Source: an uncultured Cellvibrio sp.
GTDB lineage: Bacteria; Pseudomonadota; Gammaproteobacteria; Pseudomonadales; Cellvibrionaceae
Direction of reading: 5' to 3'
Length of the DNA stretch: 5,134 bases
NCBI GenBank assembly: GCA_946886255.1
Contig: CAMPIG010000352.1
Span: 1-5,134, forward strand
In this document: piece by piece, positions 1-5,134 of the stretch
How the letters are laid out: every line of letters starts with the position of its first letter
Position numbering within the stretch: the first letter of the stretch is position 1
Position numbers and translations under genes: made by a program
The notes under the pieces: generated by a model
The model's database searches: none
What the model saw: the letters and a program-made list of their open reading frames with translations, nothing else
Told to the model about the DNA's origin: nothing

Positions 1-599
1 ACTTGCTGATCCTCAACAAACCTGCCGGGTTGCTCACCGTTCCCGGCAAGGGGCCAGACAACCAGGATTGTCTGATTCGGCGAGCTCTCGGCCCTTTTCC
101 TAACGCCCGTATTGTTCACCGCTTGGACCAGGGCACCTCCGGAATCGTCATGTTTCCGCTCAACTACATTACCCAGAGAACCTTGACCAAGCAGTTTGAA
201 TCGCGCGGTGTACATAAGCGCTACGTGGCGGTCGTGGCGGGCCTCGTGGAGCAAGACGAAGGAGAGGTTAAATTACCGTTGATCTGTGATTGGCCTAACC
301 GTCCACGACAAAAAGTATGTTTCGAGCAAGGCAAGGCCGCGCATACCCGTTATCAGATATTACTCCGCGATGTTGATGCACAAACGACCCGAATGCTACT
401 TGAACCGGTCAGCGGCAGAACACATCAGCTGCGGGTTCACATGCTGGCATTGGGCCACCCTATTCTGGGCGATCAACTGTATGCGCCGGTCGACATCCAG
501 CAACGAGCCCCGCGCCTGCTGCTACATGCTCAGCAGATTTTCTTCGACCATCCCATATCTGGCCAACCTATCAATATCAGTTGTTCTCCTGCCTTCTAA
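1..599 (+). CDS. rluA: Dual-specificity rRNA/tRNA pseudouridine synthase RluA, 5'-truncated by the window edge
   Basis: RluA isomerises uridine to pseudouridine at position 746 of 23S rRNA and position 32 of several tRNAs in E. coli. About 198 codons are visible from base 3. The fragment opens inside the conserved NKPAGLLTVPG strand and carries the catalytic motif HRLDQGTSG, whose Asp is about codon 42 of the fragment. The segment LPLICDWPNRPRQKVC, then SGRTHQLRVHMLALGHPILGD and APRLLLHA, are almost word for word those of E. coli RluA, which separates it from RluB/C/D/E/F. The catalytic Asp of E. coli RluA is residue 64, so roughly 20 N-terminal residues should lie upstream of the window. The TTG at base 3 is therefore not taken as the start. 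The stop is TAA at 597-599. No good terminator follows. The frame is otherwise intact, with no sign of decay. Confidence 0.93.
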   Translation, partial: LLILNKPAGLLTVPGKGPDNQDCLIRRALGPFPNARIVHRLDQGTSGIVMFPLNYITQRTLTKQFESRGVHKRYVAVVAGLVEQDEGEVKLPLICDWPNRPRQKVCFEQGKAAHTRYQILLRDVDAQTTRMLLEPVSGRTHQLRVHMLALGHPILGDQLYAPVDIQQRAPRLLLHAQQIFFDHPISGQPINISCSPAF

Positions 600-645
600 G
601 CTCCTGGCTCTAACCTCTCGCTAACGACTTCATAACGTCCATTAG

Positions 646-675
646 TTGAAACCTGACCTTCAATTACTTAATAAT
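646..675 (+). promoter_or_regulatory. Candidate sigma70 promoter for the TraF_2-like gene
   Basis: TTGAAA at 646-651 matches the -35 consensus at five of six bases. AATAAT at 670-675 matches the -10 consensus at five of six. They are 18 bases apart. Transcription would begin near 682-684 and give a leader of about 100 bases, which would contain the CRP-like site. This is by-eye consensus matching in AT-rich DNA, where chance matches are common. Confidence 0.4.
656..669 (+). repeat. Direct repeat copy 1, ACCTTCAATTACTT
   Basis: This 14-base word recurs at 746-759 with one mismatch, exactly 90 bases later. This copy sits in the spacer between the proposed -35 and -10 elements, where a bound protein could block RNA polymerase. 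It may also be chance in AT-rich DNA. Confidence 0.4.
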
Positions 676-716
676 CTAACGATGAGCATTTTTTATACCT
701 AAAATCACACCAAGAC

Positions 717-738
717 AAATGTGATACACATCCCATTG
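717..738. promoter_or_regulatory. Candidate CRP/Vfr-type binding site
   Basis: The left half AAATGTGA (717-724) matches the E. coli CRP consensus half-site at all eight bases. After a six-base spacer, the right half TCCCATTG (731-738) matches TCACATTT at six of eight. A further inverted pair, ATCACA at 704-709 and TGTGAT at 720-725, shares the left half. The site's centre (727.5) lies about 45 bases downstream of the start predicted from the 646-675 promoter, which would suit repression. For class II activation (centre at -41.5) transcription would have to start near 769, and I see no good -10 element there. The regulator is inferred from the consensus only. Confidence 0.45.
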
Positions 739-745
739 TTTAACC

Positions 746-759
746 ACCTTTAATTACTT
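746..759 (+). repeat. Direct repeat copy 2, ACCTTTAATTACTT
   Basis: This is the second copy of the word at 656-669, identical at 13 of 14 positions. It ends ten bases before the ribosome binding site of the TraF_2-like gene. The CRP-like site lies between the two copies. No function is established. Confidence 0.4.
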
Positions 760-769
760 CTTATTGCTC

Positions 770-773
770 AGGA
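770..773 (+). promoter_or_regulatory. Ribosome binding site that fixes the TraF_2-like gene start
   Basis: AGGA lies eight bases before ATG 782. The frame is open back to a TTG at 764, but that codon sits upstream of this site and would place six residues before the MKKTLL signal peptide. ATG 782 is therefore preferred. Confidence 0.65.
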
Positions 774-781
774 TTTACCCG

Positions 782-1942
782 ATGAAGAAAACCTTACTCA
801 GTGTGGCACTGTTCACTGCCGCCACCGGTACAGCCGCATCTGAAAATTACAACGGTCGTCTGACGGGCATGTCTGGCGCAGGCTTTGTCACTGCCGGCTA
901 CGCCGATGGCGTATTAGCCAACCCCAGCATGGGCGCAGCCTTCGGCGAGAAGGATGACGTTGCCTTGGTAATCAATGCCGGCGGTGTCGGCTCCGATAAA
1001 GATGAGCTGATTGATGCGATGGATGAATTGGTAGATTACGTCGACTACCTCGACAGCATCACCAACGTGCAGGATTTGAATCAAGGTATGGCCGATACAT
1101 TGATCGAAAGAATTCGCGCAGTTGAGGATAAGCACGTTGACGTGAATGCGGGTGCCAGTGTCGTACTCGCCATTCCCAATGACGTCTTGTCTCTCGCAGT
1201 CATCGCTAAGGCCCGTGCGCAACTGGGTGTGATAACCCTGATTGACCAGAATGATTACGAACTCATCGAAAACGCCGTGGATTCTCCCTTTGATACCGAA
1301 GATCTCAACTCTTCCGTGTTGGGTAAAGGTGCTCTGATTCGTGAATACGGCGTGGCGTTGTCAAAGCGTTTCGGGGCTATTGACGGCGAACAATGGCTGG
1401 TGGGTGTGACACCTAAGCGTGTGACTGTGGAAACCATCGTCTACAACGCCACCGTCGCTGAATATGATGAAGACGACTTTGATGCAGAGGATTACACGCT
1501 CGAAAATAGCGCCACCACTTTCGATGCCGGTATTACCTACATCAACGGCAACCTGCGTTATGGATTGGTAGTAAAAGATGCTATCAGCCACGAGTTTGCC
1601 TCGGTTGATGGCGACACACTGAGCCTCAAGCCGCTGACCACTACTGCAATCGGCTACAGCAAAGACTGGTTGAAAGCGGAAGTCGCACTGGACTTGAATG
1701 CCGTACCGGCTTTTGGGTTAACGGGTGATGTGCAGATATTGCGCGCGGGCCTGGAAGTCAGCCCTTTGTCATGGCTGCAATTGCGCCTAGGGCTACAGCA
1801 AGACCTGGAAAATACGCTGGAAGACACCTACTCCGCCGGCATCGGCTTGTCCCCATTCGATGCCATCAATCTGGATATCGCTGCGGTTACCGGACAAGAC
1901 AATACCGTCGGCGGCGCGGTGCAATTGGGATTTCGGTTCTAA
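782..1942 (+). CDS. TraF_2-like predicted outer-membrane beta-barrel protein with signal peptide
   Basis: The product has 386 residues. Residues 1-19 form a typical Sec signal peptide: MKK, a hydrophobic stretch, then small residues, with cleavage likely near Ala19. The mature N-terminus has Gly-rich GRLTGMSGAGFVTAGYADG (25-43), then NP (47-48), DDVALV, and an acidic helical stretch with SDKDELIDAMDEL (about 71-83). This order resembles the TraF_2 family (PF13729), often labelled 'conjugal transfer protein TraF' and FadL-like in outline. The remainder alternates short polar and hydrophobic strands and ends in Phe (VQLGFRF), the usual C-terminal signal for BAM-dependent barrel insertion. No conjugation genes are nearby, so the conjugation label should not be transferred; substrate and role are unknown. 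The protein is strongly acidic, with one cluster near codons 224-238. It appears monocistronic, with its own promoter region and a hairpin after the stop. The family call is by eye; the outer-membrane location is well supported. Confidence 0.78.
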   Translation: MKKTLLSVALFTAATGTAASENYNGRLTGMSGAGFVTAGYADGVLANPSMGAAFGEKDDVALVINAGGVGSDKDELIDAMDELVDYVDYLDSITNVQDLNQGMADTLIERIRAVEDKHVDVNAGASVVLAIPNDVLSLAVIAKARAQLGVITLIDQNDYELIENAVDSPFDTEDLNSSVLGKGALIREYGVALSKRFGAIDGEQWLVGVTPKRVTVETIVYNATVAEYDEDDFDAEDYTLENSATTFDAGITYINGNLRYGLVVKDAISHEFASVDGDTLSLKPLTTTAIGYSKDWLKAEVALDLNAVPAFGLTGDVQILRAGLEVSPLSWLQLRLGLQQDLENTLEDTYSAGIGLSPFDAINLDIAAVTGQDNTVGGAVQLGFRF

Positions 1943-1960
1943 GGCAATTGGGCGCTGTAA

Positions 1961-1994
1961 ATTGGAGTGTGGGCCTTAAATCCCACACTCTGAT
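1961..1994. terminator. Strong inverted repeat between convergent genes, possible bidirectional terminator
   Basis: GAGTGTGGG (1965-1973) pairs perfectly with CCCACACTC (1982-1990) around an eight-base loop. Two G-T and two A-T pairs extend the stem to 1961-1994, giving 13 base pairs. It lies 18 bases after the TraF_2-like stop and 24 bases beyond the tmk stop, a natural place for a shared terminator. Neither strand has a T-tract after the stem, so it is not a textbook intrinsic terminator. It may instead stabilise 3' ends or work with Rho. Confidence 0.5.
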
Positions 1995-2018
1995 GACGCC
2001 AAAGCTCGCAATACTGAA

Positions 2019-2746
<728 letters not shown>

Positions 2747-3238
2747 ATGATTACCCTGCATACAAACCACGGCGACATAGTAATCGAGCTGGATTTTGAT
2801 AAGGCACCCAAAACAGCGGCCAACTTCAAGCAATATGCCGAAGAAGGCTTTTACAATGGCACTATCTTTCATCGCGTGATTGACGGCTTCATGGTTCAGG
2901 GCGGCGGCATGACTGAAGATATGGAGCAGAAAAAAACGCGTGAGCCCATCGAGAACGAAGCAGACAACGGTTTGAAAAATGTTGTCGGCAGCCTGGCTAT
3001 GGCGCGCACCAATGATCCGCACAGCGCAACCGCACAATTTTTCATCAATGTTAAAGATAACAGTTTCCTCAACCACAGCAGCAAAAACGCACAAGGCTGG
3101 GGTTACTGTGTATTTGGTAAAGTGACCGACGGCATGGATGTGGTCAATAAAATCAAAGGCGTAAAAACCGGCACGAAAGGCTTTCATCAGGACGTACCGG
3201 TAGAGGCCGTTGTTATAGAAAAAGTGACTGTCGCCTAA
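2747..3238 (+). CDS. ppiB: Cytoplasmic peptidyl-prolyl cis-trans isomerase B (cyclophilin)
   Basis: PpiB speeds cis-trans isomerisation of peptide bonds before proline and assists folding. The 163-residue product is almost the length of E. coli PpiB (164) and follows it closely throughout: [16 protein letters not shown] at the start, [14 protein letters not shown] (41-54), [11 protein letters not shown] (92-102), [10 protein letters not shown] (117-126) and GFHQDVP near the end. The cyclophilin active-site residues are visible: Arg43, Phe48 and Gln51 (equivalent to Arg55, Phe60 and Gln63 of human cyclophilin A) and Phe99 in the hydrophobic pocket. There is no signal peptide, which separates it from periplasmic PpiA. 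The next gene, lpxH, is on the same strand, a pairing seen in other gammaproteobacteria, but a hairpin terminator lies between them. Confidence 0.95.
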   Translation: MITLHTNHGDIVIELDFDKAPKTAANFKQYAEEGFYNGTIFHRVIDGFMVQGGGMTEDMEQKKTREPIENEADNGLKNVVGSLAMARTNDPHSATAQFFINVKDNSFLNHSSKNAQGWGYCVFGKVTDGMDVVNKIKGVKTGTKGFHQDVPVEAVVIEKVTVA

Positions 3239-3243
3239 CCTGC

Positions 3244-3283
3244 AAGGCGATCTTTGATACAGATTTCAAAGGTCGCCTTATTT
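3244..3283 (+). terminator. Intrinsic terminator after ppiB
   Basis: AAGGCGATCTTTGA (3244-3257) pairs with TTCAAAGGTCGCCTT (stem side 3266-3279) over 14 base pairs with a single G-T wobble and an eight-base loop. The tail TTATTTGCATT is T-rich but interrupted. The hairpin begins five bases after the ppiB stop. It should end most ppiB transcripts before lpxH, though the imperfect T-tract may allow read-through. Confidence 0.8.
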
Positions 3284-3294
3284 GCATTATGCGT

Positions 3295-3322
3295 TTAACA
3301 CTTCCGATCACTAGCCAATTCT
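3295..3322 (+). promoter_or_regulatory. Weak candidate promoter for lpxH
   Basis: TTAACA at 3295-3300 matches the -35 consensus at five of six bases. At 16-base spacing the -10 position holds AATTCT (3317-3322), matching only three of six. If real, transcription would begin only about five to seven bases before the ATG. It is listed because the terminator after ppiB implies that lpxH needs its own start or read-through. Confidence 0.2.
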
Positions 3323-3334
3323 GCACACTTCCTG

Positions 3335-4063
3335 ATGACCACACTGTTTATTTCTGATTTGCATTTGCACGAATCTCGCCCGACAGCGACCGACGCTTTC
3401 TATCAATTTTTAGAAGAACGCGCTCAGGGCACAGAAGCACTTTATATTCTGGGTGATTTTTTTGATGCCTGGATTGGTGATGACGATGATGCGCCGTTAA
3501 ATGCAGCAATTGCGCAACGCTTGCGCGCATTATCCAATCAAGGCACTGCGGTTTATTTGATGCACGGCAATCGCGATTTTTTATTGGGCGATGATTTTGC
3601 TAAAGCTGCCGGAGCAAGCCTAATAGTCGACCCCACGCTTATAGATTTATACGGCCAACCGACATTACTGATGCACGGTGACACTTTGTGTACCCGCGAC
3701 ATCGAATATCAGGTCTTTCGCCAACAGGTTCGCTCTCCAGCCTGGCAACAACAAATACTCTCGCAACCACTTGTTGCGCGCCGTGCGTTAGCCGCACAAA
3801 TTCGCGCCCAGAGCAAAAGCATGAACAGTATCAAAGCCGAAGATATTATGGATGTTACGCCAGAAGAAGTTGTGCGGGTCATGCAAGCCCATGGTGTGCG
3901 GCAGTTAATTCACGGCCATACACACAGGCCAGCACGGCATCCACTTACTGTTGACGGTATGGCAGCCGAAAGAATTGTCCTCGGCGACTGGCACGATTCC
4001 GCGTGGTGTATCTATGCCGATGCCAGCGGGCTTGAGCTGTGCCACTGGCCGATCACATCATAA
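3335..4063 (+). CDS. lpxH: UDP-2,3-diacylglucosamine diphosphatase LpxH
   Basis: LpxH cleaves UDP-2,3-diacylglucosamine to lipid X and UMP, the fourth step of lipid A synthesis, at the inner face of the cytoplasmic membrane. The 242-residue product has the calcineurin-like metallophosphoesterase motifs in order: SDLHL (7-11), LGDFFDAWIGDD (39-50), HGNRDFLLG (77-85), MHGDTLCT (113-120) and HGHTHRP (193-199). The expected dimanganese ligands Asp8, His10, Asp41, Asn79, His114, His195 and His197 fall at the same residue numbers as in the E. coli enzyme, supporting ATG 3335 as the start. The central Arg- and Met-rich segment RAQSKSMNSIKAEDIMDV (157-174) is also typical. No Shine-Dalgarno sequence is visible before the ATG, so translation may be modest or depend on other features. 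The stop lies only 20 bases from the end of the convergent membrane-protein gene. Confidence 0.95.
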   Translation: MTTLFISDLHLHESRPTATDAFYQFLEERAQGTEALYILGDFFDAWIGDDDDAPLNAAIAQRLRALSNQGTAVYLMHGNRDFLLGDDFAKAAGASLIVDPTLIDLYGQPTLLMHGDTLCTRDIEYQVFRQQVRSPAWQQQILSQPLVARRALAAQIRAQSKSMNSIKAEDIMDVTPEEVVRVMQAHGVRQLIHGHTHRPARHPLTVDGMAAERIVLGDWHDSAWCIYADASGLELCHWPITS

Positions 4064-4083
4064 TTAAAAACGCATAAGTCGGA

Positions 4084-4458
4084 TCAACGATTCGTCATCA
4101 TGGATAAACCGCCAAGGATGACAAACACTGGCCACCACGTAAAAAATGACAGATCAATCAGAAAAATGAATGCGATGAAAATAATAAATGCTGCTGATAC
4201 CAGAGAGTTGGCCATCGAAGCCCCTATGCCTTCCCGCCGATAAGCCACAAAGGCTTGTTGCAAAGGCCCCACTGACGCCACCAGGATAAACAGCGCCCAC
4301 CAGTTATCCAGGTGCAGGAAGAAAAAATCTACCCCCAGATTTCGCGCTAATAAAACAACACCAATCAATATAATTGCCAAACCCAGTGGCCAGGTGGCGG
4401 AACGGATTTTGGGCTTTTTGGGTACGTCCTGCTGCTCTATCTTTTCAGGATTAATCAT
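4084..4458 (-). CDS. Small four-helix membrane protein of LiaI/LiaF-TM (DUF5668) type
   Basis: The product has 124 residues. A polar, Lys-rich N-terminus (1-20) is followed by four hydrophobic segments at about 23-41, 53-72, 86-104 and 106-121, leaving little outside the membrane. Each half is a helical hairpin whose second helix opens with a Trp pair: NWWALFILVASVGPL (52-66) and TWWPVFVILGGLSMM (107-121). This looks like an internal repeat and is characteristic of the transmembrane region shared with LiaI/LiaF-like proteins (DUF5668). In Firmicutes LiaF acts in envelope-stress sensing, but that role belongs to proteins with an additional C-terminal domain absent here, so it should not be assigned. 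ATG 4456-4458 is backed by a strong ribosome binding site. The gene starts 38 bases after miaE stops, on the same strand, so the two are probably co-transcribed. Function is unknown; the family call is by eye. Confidence 0.75.
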   Translation of the reverse strand: MINPEKIEQQDVPKKPKIRSATWPLGLAIILIGVVLLARNLGVDFFFLHLDNWWALFILVASVGPLQQAFVAYRREGIGASMANSLVSAAFIIFIAFIFLIDLSFFTWWPVFVILGGLSMMTNR

Positions 4459-4464
4459 GTATGG

Positions 4465-4471
4465 CTCCCTT
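4465..4471 (-). promoter_or_regulatory. Strong ribosome binding site of the four-helix membrane protein gene
   Basis: On the - strand AAGGGAG stands six bases before ATG 4458. It is the best Shine-Dalgarno match in the window. It supports both the start choice and the reality of this small gene, and indicates independent translation initiation downstream of miaE. Confidence 0.8.
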
Positions 4472-4496
4472 ATGTTTTAGCAATGCTCGCCGCCTG

Positions 4497-5105
4497 TTAA
4501 GCCGCCAGCACACCTGAATGGAAACGAAATTCGGTATCCGGACTTTCAATCAAGGTTTTCTCCAGTTGCAAAAAAACGTCAATGCGATCATCAATACTCT
4601 CGCCACCTGCTGCCTTACGAGCCAGATGCAGATAATCCTCATAATGCCTCGCTTCAGATTTCAGCAACGACAAATAAAATTTCTGCAACTCCTCGTCCAG
4701 ATGCGGTGCAACCTTGGCAAAGCGCTCGCAGGAGCGCGCCTCAATGATGGCGCCTACGATTAGCGTATCGATAAATCGAGCCGGCTCATGAGTGCGCACA
4801 GGTTTGCGCAACTCCGACGCATAACGACATGGCGTAATTTGCTCATACGCAACACCACGAGCTTCCATGATTGCCATCACTTGTTCGTAATGACGCAGCT
4901 CTTCACGGGCCAAGCGCGACATCTTGTGCATCATCTCGAAATCGCCGACATAGCGGTACATAAGTGTTAAGGCCGTTGATGCGGCTTTCTTTTCACAGTT
5001 GGCGTGATCGAGCAACAGGAGTGCCTGATGTTGTAACGCGCTCTGCACCCACGCATCAGGGGTTTCGCATAGTAAAAATTGATTGATTCGGGTTAGTGCA
5101 TTCAT
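4497..5105 (-). CDS. miaE: tRNA 2-methylthio-N6-isopentenyladenosine-37 hydroxylase MiaE
   Basis: MiaE is a non-haem diiron monooxygenase that uses O2 to hydroxylate the isopentenyl side chain of ms2i6A at tRNA position 37, after MiaA and MiaB. The 202-residue product is the usual Pseudomonas-like length and has the ferritin-like ligand set on four helices: Glu38 (in DHANCEKKAAST), EELRH with Glu69 and His72, Glu122 (in GAIIEARSCERF), and SEARHYE with Glu151 and His154. The family ending, SPDTEFRFHSG (188-198), is present. ATG 5103-5105 is chosen because MNALTRINQFLLCETPDAW aligns with the family start; no clear Shine-Dalgarno sequence is seen in the 29 upstream bases available. It is the first gene of a probable two-gene unit with the membrane protein downstream. 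Its presence suggests aerobic growth and MiaA/MiaB elsewhere in the genome. Confidence 0.95.
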   Translation of the reverse strand: MNALTRINQFLLCETPDAWVQSALQHQALLLLDHANCEKKAASTALTLMYRYVGDFEMMHKMSRLAREELRHYEQVMAIMEARGVAYEQITPCRYASELRKPVRTHEPARFIDTLIVGAIIEARSCERFAKVAPHLDEELQKFYLSLLKSEARHYEDYLHLARKAAGGESIDDRIDVFLQLEKTLIESPDTEFRFHSGVLAA

Positions 5106-5134
5106 GGGTTTATTGATACATTTTTTAAGCTGAT

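Larger units (their letters stand above)
600..781. other. AT-rich intergenic regulatory region between rluA and the TraF_2-like gene
   Basis: This 182-base gap has no credible coding frame. From left to right it holds a sigma70-like promoter (646-675), a run of six T (689-694) with no hairpin before it, a near-consensus CRP/Vfr-type site (717-738), two copies of a 14-base direct repeat (656-669 and 746-759), and the ribosome binding site of the next gene (770-773). It is noticeably richer in A and T than the flanking genes. All the recognisable signals read towards the downstream gene. Confidence 0.7.

Noticed and set aside
3..5. TTG as the start of rluA
   Set aside because: The frame is open to the window edge and the sequence begins inside a conserved strand; about 20 family residues are missing, so the start lies upstream.
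286..624. Open frame of 112 codons overlapping rluA on the same strand
   Set aside because: It overlaps the conserved RluA coding sequence in another frame, has no recognisable motif and no ribosome binding site.
676..694. T-run at 689-694 as a terminator for rluA
   Set aside because: There are six consecutive T, but no stem of useful length can be formed just upstream, so it is more likely part of the AT-rich promoter region.
914..1222. Antisense open frame inside the TraF_2-like gene (also 1361-1591)
   Set aside because: These frames are complementary to a gene with a signal peptide and family motifs; their translations show no domain and no initiation signals.
5114..5125. Tiny upstream open frame (ATG TAT CAA TAA) before miaE on the - strand
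   Set aside because: It is four codons with no ribosome site and is expected by chance in AT-rich DNA; no evidence of a regulatory leader peptide.

Overview
The window looks like a stretch of ordinary chromosome from a gammaproteobacterium. The basis is the close agreement, recognised by eye, of RluA, PpiB, LpxH, Tmk and MiaE with their gammaproteobacterial forms. LpxH also points to a Gram-negative lipid A pathway. The neighbourhood is compatible with a marine or Cellvibrionales/Pseudomonadales-like lineage, but I cannot fix the genus. I see no transposase, integrase, tRNA or rRNA gene, CRISPR array or defence gene.

Layout from left to right: (1) the 3' part of rluA on the + strand, cut by the window edge; (2) a 182-base AT-rich gap holding a good sigma70-like promoter, a near-consensus CRP/Vfr-type site and a 14-base imperfect direct repeat; (3) a 386-residue signal-peptide-bearing TraF_2-like outer-membrane protein (+), the least understood gene here; (4) a strong inverted repeat between convergent genes; (5) tmk on the - strand, standing alone instead of in its usual mltG-tmk-holB setting; (6) a 104-base divergent promoter region; (7) ppiB (+) with a clear hairpin terminator; (8) lpxH (+) with a complete metal-ligand set but no visible Shine-Dalgarno sequence; (9) after a 20-base convergent gap, a probable two-gene - strand unit of miaE followed by a small four-helix membrane protein of LiaI/LiaF-TM (DUF5668) type.

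The genes serve separate core tasks: rRNA/tRNA pseudouridylation (RluA), dTTP synthesis (Tmk), proline isomerisation (PpiB), lipid A synthesis (LpxH) and tRNA hydroxylation (MiaE). RluA and MiaE both act on the tRNA anticodon loop (positions 32 and 37), but nothing in the layout shows joint control. I found no convincing new multi-gene system. The items most worth following up are the regulatory region and unknown role of the TraF_2-like protein, the orphan tmk, and the miaE-linked small membrane protein.
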